A stretch of 64,000 nt of DNA from Polytrichum commune (GCA_950295325.1 OX485807.1:6016501-6080500); one strand, 5' to 3'. Shown: positions 44,883 to 59,102, counted from the first letter of the stretch. Notes: a model not told the origin generated them from the sequence alone. Program-made: numbers and translations.

Positions 44883-47800
44883 CCCACATGCCTTCGTGTA
44901 TTTACTCACTCAAAATGCAAATTGGTTTGGCCAAAACTTCATGAGCACAGTCTACTTATTATTTTCTCAAATCTGACTTGGTAGAGTTCTCTAGACGTGA
45001 ATTCAGCCGTTTAATACCGATATCAGTACTGAGCAATATTTGACCTTGGAGGATTACTGATCCAGCAAAAGTTTTAAGAGGCATGGAATTCCTTGAAATC
45101 TGTCTTCATCTAACTTACGTCGGGTTCTGCATTCTGAGTGAGGGTGGTGTAAAATCGTGACATAGACTCAAAGAGCTTGAGAACTATCTTACGTCAAGAA
45201 ATACAATAGAAGTCTAATACAATTATCTAAAGTCAATGCTAGGAATACAAGAAGTATGGCTGCAGGAGTTCCTGGGATAACAAAAGCCCTGTGGAGGCAA
45301 AACATTTAGACACTCACTATTAGAGCTTAGAGCTGTATTGGTCGATTTAACATAGATGTGAAGGGTTGGACAATTGTTGCACAAGCTTAAGAGGAGAATC
45401 GTTGCCATCTCTCAAGGAGGGAATGGGAGCCATGTGAATGTAGATCATGATGGAGGAATAAGCTGTTTGTGAACAAATCTGCTCGCATCCTCATCACCTA
45501 GCCGGTATTTTTGGTAATTACCTAAATCCAAGTATTTGCAATCTTGGCTAATGAACAGGCTGAAGCTTTGGTACCCAGTGTACAAAACCACAACTTGCAT
45601 CATTTCCTCTCTGTAATGTTTTGCTTCCTCAACTTGCTCTACAATCTAAATTGCCTAGTGAGGGAAGTCAGGATTTTTACAATCTTCACAGCAAAAAGCT
45701 GCTTTGCTACTATTGATCCTGTGCAAAATGGTGACTATGACAACTTATCACCCAGTGACCAAAGACTTCTCCTCACAGAAGAATAGGGAACATTAACTTT
45801 GGAAAGCTTGAGAGTTGTAGTCTTTGCAACTACAACCTTAATCAAAAGAGACTGCCTCATAGCCATCAATAGAACTCAAAATTAATGCACTGAAGGTGAC
45901 ATACCCAGAGTTAAACACTGCTAAGTTTTTGTGAAGTTAAGAATGCGCGTGTTGACTTAACCTGCATAAGACAGTGAATATCTGAGATATAATTCCTCAT
46001 TCCCAGCTGACTCATCATCAAACTGCACAATTTCCTCCAGGCACTTCTGACCAAGTTCCACTCACTCCACAGCTGAACATAATTCATGGGGCTCTTAAGG
46101 ATGGAAGTTTCGAGTGTCGGTGGAATCTTGGCAATATCTCTGCAATTAGAGGAAAAAGCTGGATGAGAAGTATTATCTTGATGCCAACATTAAGTGTCTG
46201 TAATTAAAGGAAGTTAATAATTGGGATCGGCTCTTATTACCTTGTTGTACCATCTTGCTTCGTGTCTGTCCTGAATGAGAGGCTTCACCCTGCACTTCAA
46301 TAAAAGAAATGAAGAAAGAAGTCTTCAAATAAGTGCTCCTGCAAAAGGTACACACTACACTTATATCGGACAAAGTGAAGAAACACCAAAATTATGTAAT
46401 TAGACCTTGCTATAACAAGGTGTAATGCACCACACAAAACTTTCAGTTTGAGCAAAAAAAAAGTAAAAGTCTCAACTCTTATCCATATTGGAACAAGTAA
46501 TCAACAAAGCTTGTGCAAATAATTAACCATATATATTCTGCTGCCCCTTCACACTCTGTCCCTTCACTGCGGACCACGACTCCTTGTAAGGCTCTTTCCT
46601 TTTGAGTGTTGTTGACAAACGAATATTAGCTGATGAATTCGAATGTCTACATGCAGCATAACAAGACACTGTCTTCAGCTGTTGATGAGAAAGAATACTT
46701 CTAGTTTCAAGTGTCTTGCTGAGAGTTATAAATTCAACAGATACCTCTTGACTGTTTTCCATGTGACTTGGAACCCAGGAAAGACTTCCATGAGGAGCTG
46801 AAGACTACCGGATCCAGCGTTTACCTTTTCAGAGTAACAAATGATCTGTCTGAAAACTTCAGCTTTCAATTAACACGCTACAAGCACATCCAGCTACATT
46901 ATGGTTGTTCAGGAGAGAAGCTTACTCGGCAGCAGTCTATAGAAAGCTTCTCTCCTGAACATCCACAGCATACTTCTAGTCAAATTTGAAATAGCCCTCA
47001 CAAGTATGCCAGAAAATCAGTGATAAGTGCAACACAAGGCCTCTTCCAGTGGACCAAGCCTCAGTTTCTTCCTTGAACCATGAAAACTGCATTCAGAGTT
47101 GCAAGCAATTCTGCAAAACAAGGTTTGAATCTGCTATACCTATCTATTCGAGCCCTACATTCCAACAAATCACTATACCACAAATCTCAAAGCATAAATC
47201 ATGAAGAAGGCATGGACATGCAGAAAATCATTGGTTTGTGTGGATATACCTTGTGTTTTTCCAAAGATGGGTACAATCTTCATAAGGTTGGTGTTCCAAA
47301 GCAAAATGTACAGAAAATCCAGCTGCAACTCTTTGGAACTCTTATAGGGAGTTGCCCTACCTGCACATCAAGGACATGTAACTAAATCTCATCGTCCACA
47401 GCTTCCAATATCAGGGTTTACCCTAAAGAATTTCAGCAAAATTGAAGACATTCTCTCTTCACCCACATTTTCTCATCTGCCAGAAGTAGCACACATCAAT
47501 TGACATTGCAGTGCAACAGCATAAAGAGCAAAGGGAGAAGGGGAGTAGGCCCATATTGGCATTTGAAGGGCCCTACTATATTGACAATTGGCACTGTTTG
47601 CCACTTGGCTTCAGTTTGCATTCACTCGCTATACTGAAGGCACGTCTCCACTGCACCTGACTAACTTATAAGCCTGCTTGTTTCTAGTGCAACCAAGTTT
47701 AACCAAACTTTTTTTTTTTTGAGAATTTCAAAGCTTCGAGACAATTAGATCCTCTAGAAAGATGATTGATGGTTCTTCAGGTCAAGGGATGCTTTCACAC

Positions 47801-48712
47801 TGGTTTTGGGGTTAACTAATTTAGATGTTAAATTTTATAGGTTTTTGATGCATAAATCCAGATTACTTGAAACTCAGAACTTGGGACATTCCAATTCTTG
47901 ATAGACCAGTTACAAGGGTGAATTAAGAGAGAAAATGTAACTGTGACCAGAGTGTAACACCCTCTTATGACCCGAAAAAACATGTATTTATCTCACAAAA
48001 CAATGCAGAAACCTCTCTTTCACTGTTACACATATCTTCCATAACAAGATCCAAGAGCCATTTCTCTTAGGATGTGGGTCATGCACTACAGTTCACAACT
48101 CACCGTTACCAACACTTCAATATTGAGGGTCCAATGAATCAAGTGGGACACAGGCATCAAACGTAAGGTTTTGGAAACTGGATCAGAAAATTTGAGCTCT
48201 ATTGATATTGTCATCTCAAAACTTTAGTCCCCAGCATATCAAATTCGAAAATCAAGGACTTTTATGCGACCCCAGATACCCAAGACAATGGCCAGAAAGT
48301 GGGACTTTTGATACTCTGAATTGCACCTTCCTTAGTAACAACATAAAGAACTGAGAAAGAACTAGAATTCTGAATTGCACTTGTTGGAAAATATCCTAGT
48401 ACCCTGCCAAGATAATCAAAAATACAATTTGGAACATTTATAACCAGCGTTAGGAACCTCTCAGGGTAATCTTATTACAAAGAGGAAAGCTACAGATTTC
48501 ACATACAAGTGTTGCTGCTGGACTATTCAAGTGACTGTTTCAGATGAAGACTACAGTAAACCATCAGCTACTTTTCGATTCACCTCGATCTCTTTACATT
48601 TTCAGTGTTCCAATCCAGTACCCACCTATATATGACTATCTATTGCTTTTGCAAACTCCAAATGCACTTTATAACAAAAGATGCACCTGCACAGTGCTAC
48701 ATATTCTCCCTA
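44883..48712. other. Intergenic downstream of the SOD gene
   Basis: Composition resembles the introns of the genes to the right, but frames of 60-100 codons (for example 45544-45786, 47080-47385) have no domain and no consistent splice context. A non-coding transcript is possible but unsupported. A strong hairpin lies at 46906-46961. Confidence 0.35.
46906..46961. ncRNA. Pre-miRNA-like hairpin candidate
   Basis: The 18-bp arms TGTTCAGGAGAGAAGCTT and AAGCTTCTCTCCTGAACA are exact complements around a loop of 20 bases. Pairing extends outward with mismatches to roughly 46895-46972, giving a stem of about 30 bp. The size suits a plant miRNA precursor, but there is no evidence of expression and a small inverted duplication is equally possible. 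Confidence 0.35.
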
Positions 48713-50951
48713 TTAAGCACTGTCAAATCGCTTTGCCACATCGCTCCAGTTAACAACTTTCCAGATGTTCTTCAGGTAGTCGGGCCTCACATTCTTGTAC
48801 TGAGGACAAAAATCAAACTTCACTCGTCAGGCAACAGATTGTGACATCTAATCAACTTATTGAAGAACAAGTATTTTATAAACATCTTAGACCTTGTCTC
48901 CTTGTGACTTTATGAATCCCAACTTCCAGATTGGTACAGCCAATAAGAGGTTTAAGAGTAACTTAAAGAGTAGAAAGCAACTTTCCTGTGCAACTTGAAT
49001 ATGTTGAGAGGCAATTACCTGAAGATAGTAGGCATGCTCCCAAACGTCAATTCCAAGTAGAGGGACAAGACCCTTGCTCACCAAAGGGTCCTGCACAATC
49101 AATTATCTTTAGGTTATGTTTCTTATACCCAATTCCCAGAAAGACCAACCAATCTGTGGACTCTTCTGTAGATCAGGTATCTCCAAACTAACAATTATGG
49201 AAAAAACCTTTGCAATGTGGGGAACCATTGGAAGTCTAAAAATAGATTTATTGATAATCATCTATTTTACTTTTGTGGAGAATAAATATGTACATCAGAA
49301 AAACCAACTATTGCCATTCAAAGTTGCAATAACCTGGTTAGCAGTTGTCTCCACTGTAAGTCTCTTCAAGTCCTTATTCAATCCCAGCCACTGCTCCAAA
49401 CAAAATAAATTTGCTCATAACCTGTAGTTACCTTTCTTCACTGCATGTGATCATGTGTAGATTCTTAACCTAGCTCTCTCAACAAACCCTATAATGGTGA
49501 AACTGCATAAATGAATAAACTGCATTGATGAGAAACGTGCACTGGACTTGCCAGAATCATTTACCCAGAAGCTCCTCCTTCAACCTAACAATACAACCTT
49601 CCAAAGAAACTGCAGAAACTTGATATGTTTTAACAAACATAATTGTTGCAAGTTGTGAAGTAGGACAGCCCAGATCTTTGATGACAATAATAAGTAGGTT
49701 ATAGAGATACTTTGAATTGTCCTATTAGTGTGGGCCACATCAAATCTCTACAATCCACATTAATTTTCAAACCACACCAAATAACTAGGTTTAAATTAGT
49801 GTAGTCAGTAGTCTCCAGGAAGGCTTGGGGAAAGTCCCGGGGTGTTGGGGCCACATTATTTCCACCCTGACTAGACAATTAGAGTGGCCAACATTGCTTA
49901 TTTCCACATTTATTTTTCATCCACAGTAATAGGACAATTTAGTGCACTTCTTGGTGGAAAACCATTGAGTAGCAAGGAAGGACATCAAAAAACTGTTATA
50001 TCGTCAATACTTCAGAAGGAAAAAATAGGTGGGATGTGAGACAGACCACCCAGCCAGAGCCTTGCAATCCTGCACCTGCTGCGTTCATTTTGGCAATCAC
50101 TTTGTCCAAACCCCCAAACTGTGCATCAATAGCTTTGGCAAGGTTTCCCTCAGGGGGTGAGCCTCCTCCTTTCTGCATTTGGCAGGCCATCTTGTAAACT
50201 TGGTCTTTGAACTATAATACATGCAGCATACAAATGACTCTACTATGAAAAGACATTTTCTGCAGTGTCATGTTTGGCCCAAAATTCACAAGCACTTACA
50301 CTGGTAGGTGCAAGATTCTTCCAGAAAATGGAGTGGTTGACATGACCTGCCACAACAACCATGTGAAAATTCTGGGAGTCTGTTAGCTCGATCAATGAAA
50401 CAAAGGAGACACCACCAAGGTAGAAATTGGACTTGGAAACACAAAACTCAGTTGAGAGAATCCAATGAAGAAGAGTGACCACTATCCACATGTGGTGACT
50501 CTTCTTAGTTGGACACCGATATTTGAGTGGTATATGACAAGGCTTGTAATCTAAGAACAGACACAAAAACGATGCACATTACAATGAGGTCGAATTATGT
50601 GCTTAACATACAGACGCCATTCTAGGTTCAATAAACTGCCTGGTACCTACCTCCACCATTGAAATTGATTGCCGATTGCAAGGCAACAATGGCCTGTGGA
50701 TCATTGGCAGATTGCAGCTGCTCGAGTGCCTTATTGAAGTTGGTGACATACGTTTGGTGGTGCTTCTGGTGGTGAATCTTCATGATTTCACCGCTGATCG
50801 CCGGCTCCAGCTCGCCGTAGTCATAGTCAAGGTCAGGTAACCTTTCTGTGTGCAACGTGGCTGTGGCCATGGCCCTCCTTTGTGCCCACCCCATCAGAGT
50901 GGGTGCCATTTGTCGACCCATTCGCATTATCCCAGCCGCAGATGACGCCAT
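48713..50951 (-). CDS. Mitochondrial manganese superoxide dismutase
   Basis: Converts superoxide to peroxide and oxygen in the mitochondrial matrix. Coding exons 50951-50651, 50346-50300, 50172-50047, 49390-49334, 49090-49019 and 48799-48713 join without a frame error to 229 codons, the usual length. The N-terminus ([14 protein letters not shown]...WAQRR) is a basic, Arg-rich presequence of about 30 residues. Metal ligands by family alignment: His60 ([10 protein letters not shown]), His105 (HVNHSIFW), Asp192 and His196 in the signature DVWEHAYY. Gln153 in LQGSGWVW marks the Mn rather than the Fe type. All introns are GT-AG; the donor of exon 3 (GTG|GTCTGT) is the weakest. The first in-frame ATG is used. 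Likely the MSD1/SOD2 orthologue. Confidence 0.96.
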
Positions 50952-51009
50952 TTGAATCACTCCTATGGGATGCAACTCACTTCTTGATCACCCCCTCCAC
51001 ACCAACAAT

Positions 51010-52594
51010 CTGTACAACAACAAACAAGTTCTTGCTTATTGTAAGTTGCTTCCTGGTTCATCTTTTTTGATGCCAAACTAAGATATCCATGTGAGATTTT
51101 GATTGGTCTCAAGCAATGTAAGACTGCAATATGGCAACATTTGAAAAATATGTTTTCTGTTGAACACCGAAGCAGGAAGCACTCCACAGTATCCCCCTCA
51201 AACCTCATAACCTTCCCAATTTCCATTAAGAGTTAAAACAAACCACTCTTGCACCGATAACAATCTGTACAGCAGCCCGTGCTTGCTTATTATCCCCCTC
51301 AAATCTCTTAAGCCTCGCAGTTTACTTTCAAAGAATTAGCTTCTAGTTGAACACCAAAACACTCTTGCACTGATACATAGCTGATAGAAAAATCCATACA
51401 TCCCCTACTGTGAACTGGACTACGTGGCAGCAGCTGTGCAATGACGTAGATTCTTCTCAATAATCTTCTGTAAGTGTTGAATATAGGTTACAATGGACTA
51501 CACTAAACATCTGATTTAGTGTGCCCCACTCTATCCATCATCCACCCACATTGGTTGTCTTGCAATCACTGGGGGGCACTTAGAGAGGGAATCACATGAC
51601 ACTTGGTGCTACATGGCAAGTCACGAATACCCTTCTCATTAATAAGGCACATCAATTTTGATGCCTCACTAAATCAGATGTTCAGTGCGGAGAGTTGACC
51701 CTACATTCTGTTAGATCGTATTGACCCAGACGAACGCCAGAAGGATTGAATAACCCGATCCCAATTGAAAGCACGAGAATTAAGCGTCCGCAAGAAACAC
51801 CATTTTTTAGCATTGTCAATAACCTCAAATAAATCCCTTGATTGACTTAACAAGGTTCAAAAAACAAATAAAAACAAATAAAAATAAATTGCAACTGCAC
51901 ACCCATATGGAAAAGTTTCATCCACAGGTTTTCGGGAACAGAGAACAAAAAAATAGGGTAAACGATTAAGAAATAATATGATAGGGGGACCCCCTGCCTC
52001 CTGCAGCCCTTCCAATTCGTCGAAAGTGCAAGATTGGCAAACCAATTATCAAGCATGAAATTTTCACATAACATTCTTAAGCCATATGAGCTCGTTCCCC
52101 CTCTCTTTTTCTTTAGAAACAAGGAAAAAATCTTCAAGAATGGCATCCTCATTTCTAAGAATGAATGCGAAAACCATAGTCAAGTGACAATCCTTTCCAA
52201 GACTCTTAGCCATCCAACATTCTTTTAATCACATTCTCAGATTACGGCTCAAGATTGCACAGTATATACTCTCTCCTATGGCTAAGCACGAAATACTAAA
52301 CCCTCACCTCCATAGCTGCTCAGAAAGATTCAACACACCAACTTTCTTGGTGGGATGAAAAATACCCTCTCGACACAGCACACTCTCTCAATCGAGTTCC
52401 ATAAGAGATTAAAATTCCCCTACTGAGGATTCTTAGACCTACTAATCCATCGTCAGCCAATCGTAATCCCAAAGCGTAATGTCCTTTGCCACAAATTACA
52501 TACAATTTACATCACCAACTGTGCATTCTGCTCAATCCTCGTCAAGAATTCATGCTTTCAACTCATCGTTGCACATCGGGATTGAAGAACTCAC
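51010..52594 (-). other. 5' UTR intron of the SOD gene (inferred)
   Basis: A strong acceptor (TTGTTGTTGTACAG) lies 58 bases upstream of the SOD start codon, and a matching donor (CTCTG|GTGAGT) lies at 52595, after GC-richer sequence that looks like a first exon. The 1,585 bp between have only unrelated short frames. This fits a leader intron as found in many plant genes. Confidence 0.6.
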
Positions 52595-52700
52595 CAGAGA
52601 TGGATAGTGTAACTATGGCAATGCGATCCAATCATCGATCGCTCTTCGTCCTTGCTCTGCTTTGACCTTCCGGCTGCCTCGCAACCTTGGAATTCCAATC
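52595..52700 (-). other. Probable first non-coding exon of the SOD gene
   Basis: GC-richer sequence ending in CATCTCTG|GTGAGT on the minus strand. The transcription start is not defined; I judge the upstream limit only by composition. Confidence 0.45.
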
Positions 52701-52743
52701 CCTGCCTGAATGAAATGGCTCCCTTAGGGTTTGCTCACCCAAC

Positions 52744-52762
52744 GTGGCCCACGTGGCCCTCA
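52744..52762. promoter_or_regulatory. G-box-like CACGTGG near the SOD promoter
   Basis: AACGTGGCCCACGTGGCCC contains CACGTGG at 52750-52756 and an ACGTGG repeat just before it, about 50-160 bp upstream of the inferred first exon. CACGTG is the core bound by plant bZIP and bHLH factors; use here is inference. Confidence 0.4.
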
Positions 52763-52854
52763 ACCGGAGTGCCAAGTGGCACTTTGTATTACTTGGGGAA
52801 GTAAGGTAGATGGAGCTTAAATGGTTACTTTCCCCATCTAGCCACTTCTCCTAC

Positions 52855-53170
52855 TAGGATATGAAACACGCGATTAGCATGGGATGGTTAGCAAATCCAA
52901 ATCGAAACCGTAACCGCTTTCCTCATGATTCTTGGAGCTCGTATGAATATCTTATTCATTATCTAAGTGAAGATCCATGTGCTCATCATTAAATGGTCAT
53001 ATATGTCTCTTCAATTGTGTTCATTATTGAACTTATCATATTTTAAGCACATAATCCAATCTCTTTAAACGCATGATTCTTGGCATCCATTCTTGGAGCC
53101 ACACTTAATCACATACCACTCAAATATAGGTATCCAATTGATATACGATAAGTAACCATTTTAGGCACAT
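52855..53170. repeat. Dispersed repeat family copy
   Basis: Follows the order of 34371-34700 (GATTAGCATGGGATGG, GGAGCTCGTATGAATATC, TTCATTATTGAAC, ACCACTCAAATATAGGTATC). Non-coding. Confidence 0.6.
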
Positions 53171-54599
53171 GTATCTTATGGCTCACACCAATGTTTGGAC
53201 CAATGAGTTATATTAGTGAATGCATGGGTATCAATAATCAACATCAATATCAGTATCAAAAATGAAATATATGTCAAGACTTGATACTTGGTGGGTATGT
53301 CAAGTAAGAGAACATTTGAATACCTAGGTCATTTGGGTCAATAACATTCTTAAATCATATTGGTACTTACGATGATTTTACATAGGCATGAAGGTTCTTG
53401 CATGGTGTATAGACCCAAATGGTATTGAAACACAAATATTTTCAAATATGTATAGCCTATGGTATCAAAAATCTTGATATCCTCATAATAGATACTTGAA
53501 TGGTATTAAAAGAAAGAACACAATACCAATCCAACACCACTTCACACATGGGGGGGGGGGGACCTCTGGATTTTGTTTCAATAACATAAACTAAAGGGGA
53601 TCGTAAAGACATGCACCTTAAGGTTTGTTGTTTATTCATCCCAATTTGAGCTCATTATACAAATTTGGAGTTATTGACCATGATTGAAGAGTTAATCTAA
53701 CTAAAACTCACAACCTTGGAGTTCTACAACAATGATTAAAATCTTCACCTCCCTCTTCCATGCTTCACCCTCCTCTTCAATAAATGTTGTGAATGTTTGT
53801 TTGTATCTTTGTCTACAATAGTATTTTTACCTACCTACCAATCAATTATCCATGTAGCTACTGTAAGTTTACTATGTTCATAATGGTAGGTAAACTACAT
53901 AGCTTGTACTTGTGCTACCTTGGTCCATTGCACCTGTGCGTATGAATTAATGTCACGGGTCACCCCTAATTGTGGCCACATCACTTTGAATTGATCCTCA
54001 CCCCCTCCCCCTTTTCCACATCAACAACCAATGGCTTGGAACAATGGGGGAGAGTGAGATGATGGCCTCACCACCACCACATCCACCCAGGTTGTCCATC
54101 AAATATATGACTCACCTGTCTAATTAGATAATGCCCATGTCACGCAACTTCAAAATTAACATAGTTCACACTTGAATGTAAAACAACTTACTTTGTGGAC
54201 GTGTGTTGGCTTGTCAACCCTACCATATCTCTTTACAAAGTCTCAAAATTGTGGAGAGGTAACTTAATAACCACATTTTGTTTTCACATGTGTGGATAAA
54301 CTAACTATGAAGTTGAGCTACCTACAATCTTAATACACATATTTAGGGCATGTGGTAACAACCACTAAACTGTGCCTCTCTTTGCTGTTAGTGTAGGTAA
54401 GATAATCTTGCAATGTTGACTTAACATTATGTTATGCTAACCACAACACAAGTGGGAACCATGGTAAAGCTATCTCCGAATCTAAGCAAATATACCCACA
54501 TGTGTGAACCATAGCTTAAATATTTTGAACGAATCCTTTTGACAACTTTCCTCCATAAACACTTAAGGTAAGTGGGCCTAGAATGGACATATTTAGCTC
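53171..54599. other. Intergenic, no gene seen
   Basis: AT-rich sequence with a G-run at about 53548-53560 and no supported frame. Confidence 0.4.
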
Positions 54600-54890
54600 T
54601 ACAAATCCTTCTCTTAGGATCTTAGACATGTGATTAGGACAAGATGATCTACAACGCAAATTGAGGACATAATCGTTTATCCTCAAAATTGGAGCTCATA
54701 TGAACATCTTCTTCATTATTAAAGAGTCTCGTCTTCTCGAATAATCATAGAGGTCCGCCTCTTTATGTTGACCAAACTCTATAATAGTCAACAAAGTTTG
54801 AGCACGTAGTCGAATCTCTTTTAATGCATGTCTTTTGATGTTTGTTCTTGGATTCACATCCAACCATGCACCACTTGAAGGAGGGTTTTC
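54600..54890. repeat. Dispersed repeat family copy
   Basis: Same family as 34371-34700: GTGATTAGGACAAGATGATC, GGAGCTCATATGAACATC, CATAGAGGTCC, GAATCTCTTTTAATGCATG, ACCACTTGAAGG. A long minus-strand frame (54696-55196) runs through it but has no domain. Confidence 0.6.
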
Positions 54891-56004
54891 TACTCTTTTA
54901 TTGTTGGTTGTCATATTAGAACAACGTGAGTGACATGAAGAAAACTTACTTACAAGTGAACTTGAACTGACAACTCGATAGTTGTTTGTAACAAGTAGGA
55001 AAATAACTCCCGAGTAAGTTAGTGAGCACAACACCGAGATGCTTGAGAAATGGAAGGTGGTTGTGTGCACACATATACGGGAGCAACCTTCTTCATAATT
55101 GAGTAGTGCAACTAGAAGTTTGTACTTGAGCCATGTGACAGAGTACTTCACTTTTGTCATTTGCACAAAATACCTACAGCTCCTTCTCAATACCAAATAG
55201 GTGGTGAGGTTTGGAATACTTCAAATAGATGTACACATTTACAGCTTTTGAACAACAGGATTCAAAATGGATATTTTCAGGAGATATTTAGATTGAACTA
55301 CCATATAAGCTCATCAATTTGCTATGTAAAATAGCACATCATGTGGAATTACGACTTGTAAAACTACATAAAAAACGTACATTTAAGTAGCTAATTTGGA
55401 TAAATCAATAAACACATCTAACTTTTCCAAACATTTACAAACTATACAAAAGTCTTCCCTTATTTATGAAAAATTACCCATTAAACAGATAAATTCATGG
55501 CAAAGTACCTCTGTCATCTGGCTTCCTACAAGACTTGTGTGGGCCAAGCATGACATCAAATTGTCATAAAAAGTTTGTACATGCAGATCATTAATTATAT
55601 GTTGATTGACACAAATGATCTCAATGACCACATACATAGCTAGTAGTTATGACCATATAAAATAACAATTATTTCGGGGAGTAACTTCGGAAAGTCTTGA
55701 CATTCAACTTGATCCTGAATCCCGGTTGAAGGGTATAATGGAATATAAATGACTTCAACCATTTAAAAAATCTACATGAACTTTACTAGAGATATAAAAT
55801 ACCTGATTATTCAAGACTCTTTCCTACTGCTACATGGTGAATGTTCGGGCAAACACCAGGTTAAGAGACATTAGACTCAATTATGGCCGTCTCCACACAC
55901 GCATTCTTGAGCGAGGAATTTCTCATGGTTAAATATATCACCAAATAAAGCCCAAGAAATGGGGTTCCATAATGCAGGTGGTCACAAGCGCACAATGAAG
56001 AATC
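54891..56004. other. Intergenic downstream of PMP22, no gene seen
   Basis: No supported frame. The last part probably includes the PMP22 3' UTR. Confidence 0.4.
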
Positions 56005-59000
56005 TTAATGGGCTGCAAGTTTAGGAGCTGAAGCCTTGGCACGCAGTATCAAAAATACTCCCCTGTCACCACAAAACACAAATTCGTCATTCTGAGCTAG
56101 AAGCATTACTTCTGTGTATTCCAAAGCAAAGCAATCAATACAGAAATAGTTTTTAATGCATAAATAACCTGCTATTGATTAACTGGCAAGTTAATATCAC
56201 TCCTATGTCCTGATAAGCTGTCCTTTCGCATGTTAATTGATAAACATATGGGGTTTAACAGTGATTTGTGTTATGGAACTGACTGCCTTCAGTGTACTCT
56301 TAATATATAGTCTTCAAAATGACAATTCCAGATGCAAAGAACGAATTTATCCTGGAGATATTATTTGGGATGAGATAAGGACTTACCAGCATACAGCTGC
56401 CAGATTGTGAAATAGAACCCGCAAATGAATGGGCAAATACTTGTAATTGATCAATCCCACTAGAGGCCAGAACTGCATCACCATCCAGACCTTATTTGTC
56501 ATGAAATTGCCATTGTGGCATTTTTTACAAGAAACATAAAGACAAAACCCATCTTATTGAAAAGATTGTTGCCCATAGCTGTAATAGTGGTCAAGTTTAT
56601 CGGTTATGTATTTCCATTTTCGCTGAAGCACTGGCCAGTTGGAACCATGTTACTCTGGAACCATGTTACTCTTCTAAAGTTTTAATGTGCACCATACAAC
56701 TCAAGAATCTCATGCCTCAAAAATTACCCCCGACTATCATCTGGAGGGGTTTAGAAGACCTTGTATGAAGAAGACAAGAACTACACATTTGGCCAGCTCA
56801 ATAATAATGACATGATAATTCAAAAGACTAGAATTCATACCCTCCATGCATTCATCTGCACAGATGGATAATGTGTTTTGAGCTGACTCTTTACAGAGCT
56901 CCATGACCGTCCTGAATCAAAAACAAATATCCCAATCGTCAACAAATTATCAACAAAACCTACACCAGACTGATGAAGAAACACAGCCAGAGCAAGCACT
57001 AGAAGTTCTAGTTTGAACTGCAGATGTGTATCTCGATCCCTGAAAATACATGCCTCATGTCTGTGCAGCCAACATGATGGAAGATCAAATTGTCATGTTT
57101 CCATAGCAACGAAGCATGTTACAATTAGTTTGTGATAATGTGATGACAAAAGTACTCATAACCTTTTTTTGTAAAACATACTAATGTCTGGTTCTAAATC
57201 TGCTCCCCCCAAAAAACGAACAAGGTCTATGGGTACCTATACTCCACAATATCTGATGTCAAATTCAAAAGATATGCCTAACAAAATAACCAAAGATGTG
57301 ACCATTACCTTCCACGACCATCCCAAGGTATGTGAGGAAGATAAAGTTATTCCATGGGCCAGATGTTAACTGCTCAACGACCACCTGAACTCCACAATCC
57401 CAATGACAAGTTAATAACCAGAAATACTAGTCAAGGAAAACTGAGGCATAAATGATCAGGATGTGCCAATTGGAGCACCCAACCTCTTAACTTTTGACAC
57501 TTGGAATGTTTTTTATTCAATTATTTCCACTGCTTATTCATGCCATGGTAATCTAAGATCTCCTTTAAAGCAAAAGGACTGCATATGAAAATTCAAATCC
57601 TCTGTACAAAAATAACAAACTCTGTTGGGTTCACCTTTTGGTTTGTATGTGAGGAAAAGTATTCAAGTTGCTTATCTTTCACAAAGAAGGGAATAACAAT
57701 AGGGCAATGATTTTTCTTGTAAGCACTGCATCAATCTTTCTCAAATTGGATTTATTGCTGACCTTGCTGACAATTGTCTTAGTGTCTCGTCTTGGGAAGA
57801 GTTTGTCCATCAGCTTGTGGAAGAAATGCCCAAACGGTCCTCCATAACACAAACCGTACAACTACACCACCATATGACATTCCATTACTTTGGGCAGTTT
57901 ATCAAACACAAAAACCCCAGGACACAAACGAGAACAAGAGCAGGTGCAATTGATATCAAGAAAAAGCTGAAACAATGCCATCTGAATTGGCAAGACACAA
58001 TCAATTTGTCTAGTCCAAAATTTGTAGGTGTTGATAATTGCTAAGAAAGTACAAGACTCTTCACATATACTACACTAGTTGAGAAATGTACAAATTGCTT
58101 CTAGATGATCCATAGTTGAGGGCTAGGTATTTGCAGCCACTATTAGAGAGGATCCGAGTCCTTACCATGAGCAGGAATGATCGTCTAAACTGCAATTTCT
58201 TCGCTCCTGCGAGTTTTTGTGCAATTATGTCACTGCTTCCCGCCAACACACCAGCTGTGATTGCCTAAACCCCCAAGCCAAATGTGATGATGCAACTCTT
58301 TTGCAATGATAACACCACCTATCTACCTACTTGTAGAGGAAATCATCTCACATGTGTGAACAAGAAGTGTGTTGGTTACAAGTATTGAGGCACATTCACT
58401 AAAATCACAATTCACATGAGCAAGAGTAACATACTATCGTCAGTCTTGACCATATGCTTTTGTATGTAAAGACAAAAAATGATGTCATGCACATCCACCA
58501 TAAGTGCACATGTGTGAGTTGTTGTTCTCAGTACAAATTTGAGACTCATCAAGATGTGCGAAGTCAAGGTTACAAAAATGTTGCAATTGCTACAGGATGC
58601 CTATATCCGCAAACCAATGTCTGTGAACCCTGATCTCCATTTCGACAAACACTTCGTACTTAGGAAGAATCTCAAATTGCTTCGCTCGCGAGCACTTCTA
58701 CCATCTCTAAAGACGGCCAAACCAAATAAACCAAGTCGATCATTCAAAATTTAGACCAAATAGCTATAAAAGAATCCTAGAATATACACCACCTGTACTT
58801 TGAGCATCCCATATTTGCAAGGACTGCAACTATCCAAAAATCTTCACCTACAAAATTTTGTGAGGTAAACCCCAGACACCAAAAGAATGGATCCGGACCA
58901 GGATTGACCCTCCAGCATCCATTTGAGCGATAACATAACTTAAAACCCCCAAAACCCAAAAATCACCATCATGTGATTCCCAGAACTCTCAATCTCCATA

Positions 59001-59102
59001 AGAATATGTAGCTTTGCAATTTGGACTCACTTTGGTTCGGAGCGGGTATCTTTGCAAGTTGAGCAGGTATCTGTGCCATGCCTGCTGCACCATCTCCGCC
59101 AT
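56005..59102 (-). CDS. PMP22: Peroxisomal membrane protein, Mpv17/PMP22 family
   Basis: Integral peroxisomal membrane protein thought to affect membrane permeability. Exons 59102-59031, 58264-58166, 57861-57763, 57384-57309, 56911-56841, 56472-56387 and 56062-56005 join in frame to 186 codons; plant PMP22 is about 190. All introns are GT-AG with good donors (for example AAA|GTGAGT, TG|GTAAGT). Recognisable order: WHRYLLNLQRYPLRTK, AITAGVLAGSSDIIAQKLAG, GPFGHFFHKLMDKLFP, VVEQLTSGPWNN, then SVQMNAWRFWPLVGLINYKY and LPIHLRVLFHNLAA, the conserved family C-terminus. Four hydrophobic segments are expected. The ATG chosen follows the TATA-like sequence at 59161 and gives the family N-terminus; upstream in-frame codons have no ATG. 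Confidence 0.95.

Noticed and set aside
54696-55196. A 166-codon minus-strand frame
   Set aside because: Runs through a dispersed repeat copy and has no recognisable domain.
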